A stretch of 64,000 bases of DNA from Bradyrhizobium sp. CB1015 (GTDB taxonomy: Bacteria; Pseudomonadota; Alphaproteobacteria; Rhizobiales; Xanthobacteraceae), in assembly GCF_025200925.1 (NCBI RefSeq), contig NZ_CP104174.1:7874001-7938000 (forward strand), written 5' to 3'. A program made the position numbers and the translations under genes. Positions within the stretch are counted from its first letter, which is position 1. Every line of letters starts with the position of its first letter. Positions 26,590 to 35,376 of this stretch are shown here, in pieces. The notes beneath the pieces are model-generated. The model searched no databases, had not been told where the DNA came from, and saw only the letters and a program-made list of their open reading frames with translations.

Positions 26590-27678
26590 CTAGCTATCGA
26601 ACACGATCACGCTGCGCAGCGTCTTGCCGGCTTTCATGTTGGCAAAGCCCTCGTTGATCTCGCTCAACTTCAGCTTGGCCGAGATCCAGTCTTCGAGATG
26701 CAGCCGGCCACGCAGGTAGAAATCGACCAGCCGCGGCATGTCCACACGGAAATGGTTCGAGCCCATCGAGGAGCCCTGGATCTTGCGCTCGCGCAGGAAG
26801 TCGAAGCCGTGCAGCTCGATCTTCTGACCGAACGGGATCATGCCGACGATCGTGGCAGTGCCGCCAGAGGCGAGCATCGCAAAAGCCTGCTCGGCAGTCT
26901 CCTTGCGGCCGAGCACCTCGAAGGAATGATGCACGCCGCCATTGGTGAGGTCGCGGACCTGCTTCACGACATCGCCGTCGGCCGGATTGATGATGTCGGT
27001 CGCGCCCAGCTTGGTCGCGAGCTGGAGTTTTGCAGGATTGGTGTCGATGGCGATGATACGGCCGGCACCGGCGATCTGCGCGCCGTTGATCGCGGCCATG
27101 CCGACGCCGCCGCAGCCGATCACGGCCACGGTCTCGCCGGCCGTCACTTTCGCCGTATTCACCACCGCGCCATAGCCGGTGATGACGCCGCAGCCGATCA
27201 GCGCGGCGAGATCGAGCGGCATGTCCTTGCGGATCTTCACGATGGCGTTTTCGTGCACCAGCATCTGCTCGGCGAAGGAGGAGAGGTTGAGGAATTGGTG
27301 TAGCTTCTCCGGCTTCGACCATTGCATGCGGTTGGAGACGCCCGGCAGCATCTTCACCGTCGCGTCCGTGCACAGCACGGTGCGGCCGGTGGTGCAATTG
27401 TCGCAGGTGCCGCAGAAGACCGAGAGACACGTGACGACGTGGTCGCCCGGCTTGACGTAGGTGACATCGGAGCCGACCTGCTCGACCACGCCGGCGGATT
27501 CGTGCCCGAGCACCGCAGGCAGCGGATGCGGATAGAGCCCTTCCATGAAGTGTAGATCGGAGTGGCAGAGCCCGGCGACTGCGGTGCGGATCAGCACCTC
27601 GCGCGGTCCCGGCTTCGGCAGGCTGATGTCCTCGATGACGAGCGGCTGGTTGACTTCATAGAGGACGGCGGCCTTCAT
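26590..27678 (-). CDS. Zinc-dependent alcohol dehydrogenase
   Basis: A 362-residue medium-chain dehydrogenase. The catalytic zinc ligands lie in GLCHSDLHF and GHESAGVVE. The structural zinc cysteines are in CGTCDNCTTGRTVLC. The cofactor loop GCGGVGMAAINGA is at about 190, and NAD specificity is suggested by the acidic residue of IAIDTNPAK. ATG 27678 has GAGGAAAC upstream. It lies 78 nt downstream of the acyl-CoA dehydrogenase gene on the same strand and may share its transcript. The substrate is probably an alcohol or aldehyde of an acyl chain; no further evidence. Confidence 0.92.
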   Translation of the reverse strand: MKAAVLYEVNQPLVIEDISLPKPGPREVLIRTAVAGLCHSDLHFMEGLYPHPLPAVLGHESAGVVEQVGSDVTYVKPGDHVVTCLSVFCGTCDNCTTGRTVLCTDATVKMLPGVSNRMQWSKPEKLHQFLNLSSFAEQMLVHENAIVKIRKDMPLDLAALIGCGVITGYGAVVNTAKVTAGETVAVIGCGGVGMAAINGAQIAGAGRIIAIDTNPAKLQLATKLGATDIINPADGDVVKQVRDLTNGGVHHSFEVLGRKETAEQAFAMLASGGTATIVGMIPFGQKIELHGFDFLRERKIQGSSMGSNHFRVDMPRLVDFYLRGRLHLEDWISAKLKLSEINEGFANMKAGKTLRSVIVFDS

Positions 27679-27756
27679 CGGTGTTTCCTCGTTGTTTTTG
27701 ATGTCGTTGCGTGCAGGGACTCCACCTCTCCCTATGGAAGAGGTGAAGACAGAAGC

Positions 27757-29541
27757 CTACGCTGTCAGAACCAGTTCGCCAACCTCGCTCATGCCAGCTG
27801 CGCGATCGCCGAGCAGCAGTTCGGCGATTTTCGCTTGCGCGGCATTTTCCGCCAGCCGGAACGGATCGCTCGGCGCCACGCGATGGTCGATCACGAGGCG
27901 CGAGAGCAGCAGCCGGCGTGCATCGCCGCGCATGTCGTGAATGCGGTGTGCTTCCCAGGCGAATGCCACTGCGCTGGCGACGTGATAGAGCACGCTGGTG
28001 GCGCGGCGCGCATCGGCCTCGTTTTCAGACCCGGCCGCGACCTCGCGTGCGAAACCGACGGCGCGATCGATGAGGCCACGCAAATTGTCGCGCCAGGCCT
28101 GCGGTACCGAGCCGCTGTCGTCGAGCCGGGCGTGCAGATCGGCCGCGAGCGCGGACTCAGCGCCGTGACGACCGACTGCCCGCCGCAGCGCATCGATCGC
28201 GACGATGTTGCCGGTGCCTTCCCAGACCGAGCCGAGATGGGCATCGCGCAGCAGGCGGGCGGTGGCGAATTCCTCGATGTAGCCGATGCCGCCGCGCATC
28301 TCGAGCGCATCGCCGCAGACCTTTCGCGCGTCACGCGTGGCACGGAATTTCAGCGTCGGAGTGAGGATGCGCAGCAGCGCCGCGGCGTCCTGGCTGCCGG
28401 CCTCGGCACGGTCGAGCGCGTCCGCAGTGAGAAAGCTCATCGACAGGCCCTGCTCCACCGGCAGCATGATCTTCAGCATCTGCCGCCGTCCCAGCGGCAG
28501 ATCGATGATGCGCTGGCCGAACACGACGCGGTTGGTCGCCACCGTCATCGCGTCATGATAGGCGCGGCGCATTAGCGCGGTGGACTTGACGCCGTTGGAG
28601 AGCCGCGAGGAGTTCACCATCTCGGCCATCTGCACGAAACCGCGGTCGAGCTTGCCGACCGCGTACGCGATCGCGCCTTCGAGCTTGATCTCGCCCGAGG
28701 CCATCGAGCGGGTGCCGAGCTTGTCCTTGAGGCGCACGATCCGGTAATGGTTCTGCGTGCCGTCGTCGAGGAAGCGCGGCATCAGGAACAGGCCGACGCC
28801 GCGCGTGCCGGGACCGGCGCCTTCGGGGCGCGCCAGCAGCATCACGACTTTCGCATCGGCATTCGAGCAGAACCATTTCTCGCCGTAGAGGCGCCAATGG
28901 TCGCCCTCCTGCACCGCGCGCGTGGTCAGCGTGCCGACATCGGAGCCGCCCTCCTTCTCGGTCATGAACTGGCCGCCTTGGGTCAGCTTGCTCATGTCGG
29001 TCGAGGTCAGGCCGTCCAGATATTTCGCCTTCAACGCCTCGCTGCCGAAATTTGCCAACAGCTTGGCGCAGCCGTCGGTGACGTTGATCGGGCAGCCCAT
29101 GCCGAATTCGGTCTGGTTGAACAGGAAGGTGAAGGCATGCTTGGCAACAACAGGGTATTTGTCCGGCCAGCCCATGATGCCCTTGCCGATCGAGAGCGCG
29201 TGGATGCCGAACTGGCCGAACGCGGCGTTCTCCAGCTCGCGATAGGCCGGGTGATATTCGATCCATTGCACGTCGCGACCGAACTTGTCGCGCTGGTACA
29301 GAATCGGCGTGTGCCGGTCGGCAAGCCGCGCGCATTCGTCGAGATGGCCGCCGGCGAGCTCACCGAGGCGGTCGAGATGCGGCTCGATGTGGCGGAACAG
29401 CTTCTCCGGCAGATGGATGCGGAGCAGGTCCGTGAGCGCGGGATCGGCGCGGTAGAAATTCATGCCTGACGTATCGGGCGCCAGCAGGCCGGAGGGTGCG
29501 GCCGCGATATCTTTTGGCTGCGCTTTAACCGGTCTGGGCAT
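27757..29541 (-). CDS. Acyl-CoA dehydrogenase, AidB-like large form
   Basis: A 594-residue member of the acyl-CoA dehydrogenase superfamily, longer than the standard 380-400 residues. The family core spans about residues 150-450, with MTEKEGGSDVGTLTT (flavin contact), EKWFCSNADA, and EMRGGIGYIEEF followed by VWEGTGNIVAIDALR with the acidic residue of the WEGT motif. The extra N-terminal about 100 residues and the C-terminal helical domain match the AidB/IBR10-like group. Members act on acyl-CoAs or in alkylation-damage response. It faces a divergent SDR gene across 222 nt. Confidence 0.85.
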   Translation of the reverse strand: MPRPVKAQPKDIAAAPSGLLAPDTSGMNFYRADPALTDLLRIHLPEKLFRHIEPHLDRLGELAGGHLDECARLADRHTPILYQRDKFGRDVQWIEYHPAYRELENAAFGQFGIHALSIGKGIMGWPDKYPVVAKHAFTFLFNQTEFGMGCPINVTDGCAKLLANFGSEALKAKYLDGLTSTDMSKLTQGGQFMTEKEGGSDVGTLTTRAVQEGDHWRLYGEKWFCSNADAKVVMLLARPEGAGPGTRGVGLFLMPRFLDDGTQNHYRIVRLKDKLGTRSMASGEIKLEGAIAYAVGKLDRGFVQMAEMVNSSRLSNGVKSTALMRRAYHDAMTVATNRVVFGQRIIDLPLGRRQMLKIMLPVEQGLSMSFLTADALDRAEAGSQDAAALLRILTPTLKFRATRDARKVCGDALEMRGGIGYIEEFATARLLRDAHLGSVWEGTGNIVAIDALRRAVGRHGAESALAADLHARLDDSGSVPQAWRDNLRGLIDRAVGFAREVAAGSENEADARRATSVLYHVASAVAFAWEAHRIHDMRGDARRLLLSRLVIDHRVAPSDPFRLAENAAQAKIAELLLGDRAAGMSEVGELVLTA

Positions 29542-29763
29542 GATCGTCCTCTTCGTTTCCGCCCCGCGGCAATTCTTTGCGCTTGCCGCTTTGGATGATG
29601 TCGATCATGCTCCAGTCGCGGACAGCGATAAAGCCGCAAAATGTCAGGGCGGCATGATCGCCGCGAGGGAGCAATTCGCCCTGCGGAATTGTGGCCGCGC
29701 CGGCTGGTTGTTTGCGCGGACCATGCCTAGATCAGCGGCTCCCTGTCTGCGAGAGATCACGCC

Positions 29764-30465
29764 ATGGAACGTCCGAAATACAAGATCGCCCTTATCGTCG
29801 GTGCCGGCGAAGGCCTCAGCGCATCGCTGGCGCGCCTGCTTGCGGCGCAGGGCATCCGCGTCGCGCTCGCCGCGCGCAAGATCGAGAAGCTTGGCGCGCT
29901 CTGCACCGAGACCGGCGCCAAGGCCTATGCCTGCAACGCCACCGAGCCCGACGAGGTGGAGCGGCTGTTCGGCCTGGTCGAGCGCGAGATCGGCACGCCA
30001 GACCTCGTCGTCTACAACGCCAGCGGCCGCACGCGCGGGCCGTTCGTCGACCTCGTGCCGGCCGACGTCGCGCAGGCGATTGCGGTCAGTGCCTATGGCG
30101 GCTTCCTGGTGGGGCAGCAGGCGGCCAAGCGCATGCTGCCGAACCAGCACGGCGCGATCCTGTTCACCGGCGCCTCCGCCAGCGTCAAGGGCTATGCCCA
30201 GTCCGCCCCCTTCGCGATGGGCAAGTTCGCGCTGCGGGGACTTGCCCAGAGCATGGCGCGCGAATTGTCGCCGCAGGGCATCCATGTCGCGCATTTCGTC
30301 ATCGACGGCGGCATCAGGAGCGCGACGCGAAGCGAGCCGGCGGATAGGCCGGACTCGATGCTCGCCCCCGATGCGATCGCACAGAGCTATTGGAACGTGC
30401 TGCAGCAGCCGCGCAGCGCCTGGAGCTGGGAGCTGGAGCTGCGGCCCTGGGTGGAGAGGTTTTGA
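29764..30465 (+). CDS. SDR-family protein with Phe at the catalytic Tyr position
   Basis: A 233-residue short-chain dehydrogenase-like protein. The cofactor loop reads VGAGEGLSASLARLL and the NNAG motif is replaced by YNASG. At the catalytic site the segment SAPFAMGKFALRG gives FxxxK instead of YxxxK: the Lys is kept and the Tyr lost. Classical dehydrogenase chemistry is therefore doubtful. The C-terminus ends ELELRPWVERF. ATG 29764 has GAGAG upstream. It precedes an enoyl-CoA hydratase gene on the same strand, separated by a family A repeat. Confidence 0.8.
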   Translation: MERPKYKIALIVGAGEGLSASLARLLAAQGIRVALAARKIEKLGALCTETGAKAYACNATEPDEVERLFGLVEREIGTPDLVVYNASGRTRGPFVDLVPADVAQAIAVSAYGGFLVGQQAAKRMLPNQHGAILFTGASASVKGYAQSAPFAMGKFALRGLAQSMARELSPQGIHVAHFVIDGGIRSATRSEPADRPDSMLAPDAIAQSYWNVLQQPRSAWSWELELRPWVERF

Positions 30466-30473
30466 GTTCAGTT

Positions 30474-30595
30474 CGTCCTTCCGGGGCGGGCCGCAGGACC
30501 GAACCATGGTGCGCACTTGCGCACTTGAGAATCTCGAGATTCTCAGGTGCCCAACTGCGCACGTAGTTCGATGCTTCGCATCGCCCCGGAATGAC
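30474..30595. repeat. Family A inverted repeat, copy 3
   Basis: It begins CGTCCTTCCGGGGCGGG (a diverged left end) and ends CGCCCCGGAATGAC. It contains an inner GGTGCGCACTTGCGCAC stretch and AATCTCGAGATTCTCAGG. It lies 9 nt after the SDR stop and 19 nt before the enoyl-CoA hydratase start. Confidence 0.8.
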
Positions 30596-30614
30596 AACAA
30601 AAAGGGGAGGCGAC

Positions 30615-31445
30615 ATGACCAGCGAAACCACCATCGACACCGGCACCAACGAGCTCCTCTGCACGATCCGCGACCGCGTCGCCGTCATCACGCTGAACCG
30701 GCCGGAGGCACGCAATTCGCTGTCGGATGCGCTGACGCCGGCGCTGCGCACAATGATCCGGAGCTGCGGCGAGAATCCCGATGTCGGCGCGCTGCTGCTG
30801 ACCGGCGCGGGCGAAGCCTTTTGCGCCGGCGGCAACGTCAAAGGCATGGGCGCACATCGCGACAAGGCGAAGCTCGACATGTCGTTTGACGACAAGGTCG
30901 CCGACCTGCAGGAGCGGCAGCGGCTGCTCACCGGCGCGCTGGTGTCGGTGCGCAAGCCGACCATCGCTGCGCTCCCCGGCCCCGCGGTCGGCGCCGGGCT
31001 CGCCATCGCCATGGCCTGCGACATCCGCATCGCAGCGCAATCCGTCTTCGTCGCCACCGGCTACGCCCGCATCGCCCTCAGCGGCGATTACGGCATCGCC
31101 TGGCTGCTCACCCGCCTCGTCGGCACCGCGCGGGCGCGCGAATTGATGTTCACCAGCGACCGGGTCGATGCCGAACGCGCCGAAGCGATCGGCCTCGTCA
31201 ACCGCGTCGTGCCCGACGACAAATTGCAGGCCGAGGCGTTCGCGCTGGCCAAATCGCTCGCCGAAGGCCCGCGCCTCGCGCTGCGCTACATGAAGGACAA
31301 TCTCGACGAAGCCCTGCTGTTCGACTTCGAGACCGCGCGCGACCACGAGGCCGAACGACTGGTCCGCCTCACCACGACCGCCGATCACAAGGAGGCGGTA
31401 CAGGCCTTCATCGAGAAGCGCAAGGCGGTGTTCACGGGGAAGTAG
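30615..31445 (+). CDS. Enoyl-CoA hydratase/isomerase family protein
   Basis: A 276-residue crotonase. The oxyanion-hole segments are GEAFCAGGNVKGMG (about 65-78) and LPGPAVGAGLAIAMACDIRIA (about 118-140). The C-terminus EAVQAFIEKRKAVFTGK is the usual crotonase tail. In the catalytic region (IALSGDYGIAWLLTRLVG) an Asp sits where many members carry Glu. ATG 30615 has GGGGAGG upstream. It would hydrate a 2-enoyl-CoA and is the only intact crotonase in the window; a degraded one lies at 59124-59373. Confidence 0.9.
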   Translation: MTSETTIDTGTNELLCTIRDRVAVITLNRPEARNSLSDALTPALRTMIRSCGENPDVGALLLTGAGEAFCAGGNVKGMGAHRDKAKLDMSFDDKVADLQERQRLLTGALVSVRKPTIAALPGPAVGAGLAIAMACDIRIAAQSVFVATGYARIALSGDYGIAWLLTRLVGTARARELMFTSDRVDAERAEAIGLVNRVVPDDKLQAEAFALAKSLAEGPRLALRYMKDNLDEALLFDFETARDHEAERLVRLTTTADHKEAVQAFIEKRKAVFTGK

Positions 31446-31482
31446 CGGCCGCGGGATTTTCTGCGCGCCGAAACGTCTCACC

Positions 31483-31645
31483 GTCACCCTGAGGTGCTCT
31501 TCCTGTGCCGCAAGCGCAGGAAGAGCCTCAAAGGGCGACGGCCCGACTGCCGCCGCGGCGAAATAGACACCAACAACCAGCCGGGCCGTTTCATCCTTCG
31601 AGCCTCGTTCTGCGGAAGGCCGCAGAACGAGCACCTCAGGATGAC
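31483..31645. repeat. Family F intergenic inverted repeat, copy 1
   Basis: It starts GTCACCCTGAGGTGC and ends GCACCTCAGGATGAC, with a GGGCGACGGCCCGAC / GCCGGGCCG inner part. Copy 2 is at 37094-37220. It fills most of the 260-nt convergent gap between the hydratase and GNAT genes. Confidence 0.85.
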
Positions 31646-31706
31646 GGATCTGCAAAGCGCCAAAAAACGCCCGGCTCTGGCTTGGCCAGGCCGGGCTGCA
31701 GTCATG

Positions 31707-32330
31707 TCAGGCCGAGGCTGAGGGGCTGTCGGCCTGACGGGAAAAAGCGGCGAGGCGCCAGCTCGCACAAGGAATGTCTTGCGGAGCGAGGTTGATCTCC
31801 TTGTCGAAGCGCACCAGCTTCCAGTCATCGGGGTGGTTGACGAACGTGAAGCCGGCTTTGCGTGCAAGCGAGACCATGGTCTCGTTGGAGCGCAGCGTGT
31901 CGCCAAACATGTGCTCGGCGCCGAGCGCAGCCGCGCGGCATTCGAGGTTCTTCATCAGCGCGGTGGCGATGCCGTGACCCTGCCAGCGGTCGTCGACCGA
32001 GAGGCCGAACTCGAGCGTCGCGGTCTCGGCATGGAAGGCATAGCGCGCCTCGGCGACGATGGTCTCGAAGCCGTCGACCATCATGGTCGCCACGATGGTG
32101 AAGCGATCGCGCTCGCCGACCTCGAGGAAATCATGCAGCAGGCCCTTCGGCAATTCGCTGATCGCGCCGAAGAAGCGGTTGTAGCGGGAGCGGGTCGAGA
32201 GCGCGCGGAAATAGTGCTGCAGCTCGTCGGTGTCGCGCGGCTCGACGAAGCGAACATTGAGCTGCTCACCGTGCCGGGTGCGCAGCACGTCCGAATATTG
32301 CTTCAGGTCTTCGAGGCGGAGGGTGCTCAT
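31707..32330 (-). CDS. GNAT-family N-acetyltransferase
   Basis: A 207-residue single-domain acetyltransferase. The acetyl-CoA binding motif A reads LSVDDRWQGHGIATALMKNLE (about 107-127), preceded by the strand AEARYAFHAETATLEFG. The N-terminal region (about 1-60) is longer than a minimal GNAT. The start is placed at ATG 32330 (MSTLRLEDL); ATG 32342 adds four residues, and neither has a good ribosome-binding site. It lies downstream of the DUF1127 gene on the same strand with a likely terminator between. The substrate is unknown. Confidence 0.85.
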   Translation of the reverse strand: MSTLRLEDLKQYSDVLRTRHGEQLNVRFVEPRDTDELQHYFRALSTRSRYNRFFGAISELPKGLLHDFLEVGERDRFTIVATMMVDGFETIVAEARYAFHAETATLEFGLSVDDRWQGHGIATALMKNLECRAAALGAEHMFGDTLRSNETMVSLARKAGFTFVNHPDDWKLVRFDKEINLAPQDIPCASWRLAAFSRQADSPSASA

Positions 32331-32350
32331 GACACATGCCATGCGGAAAA

Positions 32351-32387
32351 GGGACCGCCGGCGCCCCTGTACTCAGGCGGCGCCGGC
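32351..32387 (-). terminator. GC-rich hairpin after the DUF1127 gene
   Basis: GCCGGCGCC (32357-32365) and GGCGCCGGC (32379-32387) form a 9-bp stem. On the minus strand TTTT follows 6 nt later. It is a weak or partial terminator that may limit read-through into the GNAT gene. Confidence 0.5.
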
Positions 32388-32398
32388 CTGACGGCCTA

Positions 32399-32602
32399 TC
32401 AGGCCCGCCAGAAGGGTTTGTCGGCCTCGTAGGCAATGTCGGACCAGGACAGCCCGACGTCGTGGAGGTCGCGGGCGGTCCAATGGGTCAGCTCGCGCCG
32501 GGTCCGGTAGCGCTCATGCCAGACGTGCAGGGTCCCGCCGATCTGCTGGAGCAGGCCGGGTACATGATGATTTGTCATCGAATTGTCGGTCAATGTAGAC
32601 AT
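32399..32602 (-). CDS. DUF1127-domain small protein
   Basis: A 67-residue basic protein. The C-terminal half, RRELTHWTARDLHDVGLSWSDI (about 36-57), is the DUF1127 (YjiS-like) motif. The AGGAG ribosome-binding site is inside a perfect 13-nt dyad. DUF1127 proteins in alphaproteobacteria are small arginine-rich proteins, some shown to bind RNA and to affect growth under stress. It is divergent from a LysR regulator, an arrangement that suggests control by it. Confidence 0.88.
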   Translation of the reverse strand: MSTLTDNSMTNHHVPGLLQQIGGTLHVWHERYRTRRELTHWTARDLHDVGLSWSDIAYEADKPFWRA

Positions 32603-32606
32603 TTTC

Positions 32607-32619
32607 AGCTCCTGGAGCT
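32607..32619 (-). promoter_or_regulatory. Shine-Dalgarno-sequestering dyad of the DUF1127 mRNA
   Basis: AGCTCC-T-GGAGCT is a perfect dyad that contains the AGGAG ribosome-binding site, 4 nt upstream of ATG 32602. Its one-base centre means it can form a tight hairpin only by opening some pairs. It could hide the ribosome-binding site or serve as a small-RNA/protein target. Confidence 0.35.
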
Positions 32620-32656
32620 AAGTTGTCCGCTAATATCTGCCTCCTGCTGCGCCGCG

Positions 32657-32672
32657 ACAAACGACAATTTGT
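32657..32672. promoter_or_regulatory. Possible LysR operator
   Basis: ACAAA-N6-TTTGT is a perfect 5-bp dyad 40 nt upstream of the LysR start and 55 nt upstream of the divergent DUF1127 start. LysR proteins bind interrupted dyads in divergent promoters. No T-N11-A core was required for this call. Confidence 0.35.
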
Positions 32673-32712
32673 ACCTTTTCGCATGAAATAACGTCATGCA
32701 TCCTGCTGCCAG

Positions 32713-33612
32713 ATGACTGCCAGATTGCCTTCCCTGAACGGATTGCGGGCGTTCGAGGCCGCCGCGCGCCATCTCAGCTTCACGCTCGCAGCCAGCGAGC
32801 TGAACGTGACCCAGACCGCGATCAGCCATCAGATCCGCAGGCTGGAGGAGGAGCTCGGGATCCGCCTGTTCATCCGGCAGAACCGCGCGCTGGCGCTGAC
32901 GCCGGAGGCGCGCGACTATTTGCCGGGCGTGCGCGCCGCCTTCAACGATTTGCGCCTGGCCACCGACCGTCTCTTGCGCAAGGACGACGACAAGGTGCTG
33001 ACGGTGTCGACGCTGGCCTCGCTCGCGGCCAAATGGCTGCTGCCGCGGCTGACCGACTTCCAGGAGCAGCATCCCGGCATCGACGTGCGCATCACCACCT
33101 CGACCAGCCTCGTCGATTTCCAACGCGACAATGTCGATGCCGCGATCCGCTACGGCCGCGGCCAGTGGCCGGGCGTGCGCGCCGACTGGCTGATGGCGGA
33201 CGAGCTGTTTCCGGTGTGCAGCCCCGCGCTGCTGCGCGGCGACAAGCCGCTGCGCCGCCCCGAGGACCTGCGCAACCATCCGCTGCTGCACACTTCGAGC
33301 ACTAACAGCGACGACTGGCGGCTGTGGCTGACCGCGGCGGGCCTGCCGGCCGATATCGCGCGGCATCCCGGCATCACCTTCGATATGATCTTCATGACCA
33401 TCCAGGCGGCGATCGACGGCATCGGCGTCGCGATGGGACGGACCTCCTACGTGCAGGACGACATCGCCAAAGGCCGGCTCGTTGTGCCGTTCAAGATCGC
33501 CCTTCCCGCGGACGCCGGCTTCTACCTGGTTGCACCCGAGGGCCGCCGCGAGGCGCCGAAGCTTGCCGCGTTCCGCCAATGGGTGCTCGCGGCGGCGCAG
33601 AATAAAGCCTGA
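32713..33612 (+). CDS. LysR-family transcriptional regulator, GcvA-type
   Basis: A 299-residue LysR regulator. The N-terminal HTH (about 6-64) begins LPSLNGLRAFEAAARHLSFT and includes ELNVTQTAISHQIRRLEEELG, the hallmark of the GcvA branch. The effector-binding domain runs from about 95 to 295. ATG 32713 is in the only frame that gives the family start. It is divergent from the DUF1127 gene, which it may control; glycine-cleavage genes are not present in the window, so the GcvA name describes only the family. Confidence 0.9.
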   Translation: MTARLPSLNGLRAFEAAARHLSFTLAASELNVTQTAISHQIRRLEEELGIRLFIRQNRALALTPEARDYLPGVRAAFNDLRLATDRLLRKDDDKVLTVSTLASLAAKWLLPRLTDFQEQHPGIDVRITTSTSLVDFQRDNVDAAIRYGRGQWPGVRADWLMADELFPVCSPALLRGDKPLRRPEDLRNHPLLHTSSTNSDDWRLWLTAAGLPADIARHPGITFDMIFMTIQAAIDGIGVAMGRTSYVQDDIAKGRLVVPFKIALPADAGFYLVAPEGRREAPKLAAFRQWVLAAAQNKA

Positions 33613-33656
33613 AAATCATTCCTCCGGAAAAGCGGTTGTCTCTGTCGCCGCCCTTC

Positions 33657-33815
33657 ACCCTCCCCTGGAGGGGGAGGGTCGCTTCGCATGGAGCAAAGCG
33701 AAATGCGAAGCGGGGTGGGGTGAAGGTCTCTCCGCATCGAGCACTGCCCGCGGGGAGAGATCACCCCACCCCGCTCGCGCTTCGCGCGATCGACCCTCCC
33801 CCTCCAGGGGAGGGT
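33657..33815. repeat. Family D intergenic inverted repeat, copy 2
   Basis: Begins CCCTCCCCTGGAGGGGGAGG and ends CCCCCTCCAGGGGAGGGT. It shares with copy 1 a GAGATCACCCCACCCCGCTC inner block, then CGCGATCGACCCTCCCCC. It fills the convergent gap between the LysR and Rieske genes. Confidence 0.85.
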
Positions 33816-33828
33816 GAACAGATGCCGC

Positions 33829-34242
33829 CTACAGCTCCACCACCACGTAATCGCTCTCGACTTTCACCGGAATCGTCTCGGCGACATACGGTCCCTTCAC
33901 CACGCTTGCGCCCGGCTCGACATGGGCGGGATAGGCTTTCACGCGGAAGCGGCGGGGATCGCAATAGGACTGGCCGGTGCGGATATCGAACTCCCAGCCG
34001 TGCCAGGGGCACCGGATGATCTCACCTAACTTGGTGTATTCGATCTCGCCGGGATTGCTCGACTGTGCGAGACCGATCAGCGGGCCCTCGCACAGCGCCG
34101 CGCCCTGATGCGGGCAGCGGTTCATCAGGCCGAAATATTCGCCCTTGATGTTGAAGACCGCGATCGGCCGCCCGTCGATCTCCAGGAATTTTCGCGTGCC
34201 GGGCGGAAGTTCATCCACTGGCGCAATGACGTGCCGCGCCAT
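33829..34242 (-). CDS. Rieske (2Fe-2S) ferredoxin-like protein
   Basis: A 137-residue single Rieske domain. The two cluster motifs are CPHQGAALC (Cys-x-His, about 44-46) and CPWHGWEFD (Cys-x-x-His, about 80-83). The DIRTGQSYCDP segment follows. The ATG at 34242 overlaps the TGA stop of the upstream amidohydrolase gene by one base, so translation is coupled. It probably passes electrons to an oxygenase, but no oxygenase gene is present in the window. It could also be a free-standing redox partner of the amidohydrolases' pathway. Confidence 0.88.
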   Translation of the reverse strand: MARHVIAPVDELPPGTRKFLEIDGRPIAVFNIKGEYFGLMNRCPHQGAALCEGPLIGLAQSSNPGEIEYTKLGEIIRCPWHGWEFDIRTGQSYCDPRRFRVKAYPAHVEPGASVVKGPYVAETIPVKVESDYVVVEL

Positions 34243-35351
34243 CAATTGATTCCGTACAGCTTCTTCGCGTTGCCGAGATAGAACGCTTCGCGATTGGCTT
34301 CGCTGACGCCCGCCGGCAGCACGCGCGAGGGCTCGTCATAGTCCCAATGCGGATAATCGGTCGCGAACAGCAGCTTGTCCCAGCCTATCCATTTGATGAC
34401 GTCGAACAGATCCTCGCGGCTCTCAGGATCCTCCATCGGCTGCGTGGTCCACCACACCTGCTCGCGAATATACTCCGACGGCGGCCGCTTCACATGCGGC
34501 ACCTCGCTCCTGAGCCGCTGCCAGGCCTTGTCGAGCCGCCATGCCAGCGACGGCGCCCAGCCGAAGCCGGCCTCGATCATCACCATCTTCAGTTTTGGGA
34601 AGCGCTCGAACACGCCCTCCAAAACCAGGCTCGCCAGCGCCGATTGCTGGCACTGCGAATGCCCGACCATCTCCTCGATGTAATAGGACGGCCAGCCCGA
34701 CGGCGTGATCGGGTTGCCGCCGAAGCCGAAGGCGTGCACGCCAACGGGGAGCCCCGCTTCTTCCGCGGCCTGATAGATCGGCCAATAGCGGCGCTGGCCG
34801 AGCGGCTCGACGTTGCGGCTGAGCAGCAGCACCTGCACGAAGTTCTTGTCGCCGGCGCGCTCGCGGATTTCGGCGGCGGCCGAAAGTCCATCCTCATTGC
34901 CGACGACGATGGAGGCTTTCAGCCGCTTGTCCTTGCTGGTCCATTTGTCGATCTGCCAGTCGTTGATCGCCGAGCATAACGCTGCCGAGAGCTCGTGATT
35001 ACGGATGCCCTGCCCGGTGTTGAGCGGATTGAGCACGCCCAGCTGCACGTTGTTGGGATCGAGCAGCTGCTTCTGCATGAAGGCGAGCGAGGAGCCCTGC
35101 GGGCCGCCTTCCGGCGGATAGGCATCGCGGCGCGAGGCGTTGGGCTGCGCCTTCGGATAGGGCGGGCCTTCCATCATGCCCTGATAGGCATGGACGCCGT
35201 AGACTTCGAGATGATGCTGCCAGCGTTTGGCGAGGTAGGGATAAAGCTCGGTTCGGGTCGCGCGTGCCGGATGGATGTCGCAGTCCGCGATTGCGGTTTT
35301 GACGGTCAGCGGGGAAGCGGCTTCTTGGTTCTCGCGGAACTGGATATTCAT
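34242..35351 (-). CDS. Amidohydrolase (amidohydrolase_2 family), first paralog
   Basis: A 369-residue TIM-barrel metal-dependent hydrolase or decarboxylase. Metal-site segments are IADCDIHPAR (strand 1; only the His of the usual HxH remains, with Asp before it), VGVHAFGFGG (His at strand 5), and LFATDYPHWDYD (Asp at strand 8). The family includes decarboxylases of aromatic-acid pathways and hydrolases of cyclic amides. It is the middle gene of a three-gene operon; the gap from the upstream paralog is 25 nt and the downstream Rieske gene overlaps. Its sequence is clearly related to the next gene. Confidence 0.87.
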   Translation of the reverse strand: MNIQFRENQEAASPLTVKTAIADCDIHPARATRTELYPYLAKRWQHHLEVYGVHAYQGMMEGPPYPKAQPNASRRDAYPPEGGPQGSSLAFMQKQLLDPNNVQLGVLNPLNTGQGIRNHELSAALCSAINDWQIDKWTSKDKRLKASIVVGNEDGLSAAAEIRERAGDKNFVQVLLLSRNVEPLGQRRYWPIYQAAEEAGLPVGVHAFGFGGNPITPSGWPSYYIEEMVGHSQCQQSALASLVLEGVFERFPKLKMVMIEAGFGWAPSLAWRLDKAWQRLRSEVPHVKRPPSEYIREQVWWTTQPMEDPESREDLFDVIKWIGWDKLLFATDYPHWDYDEPSRVLPAGVSEANREAFYLGNAKKLYGIN

Positions 35352-35376
35352 CGCCTTGCCTCCTTTGGCAGCGGGC

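Noticed and set aside
32713..33612. Naming the LysR gene gcvA as a glycine-cleavage activator.
   Set aside because: No gcv genes are in the window; GcvA-type LysR proteins have many roles in this group.
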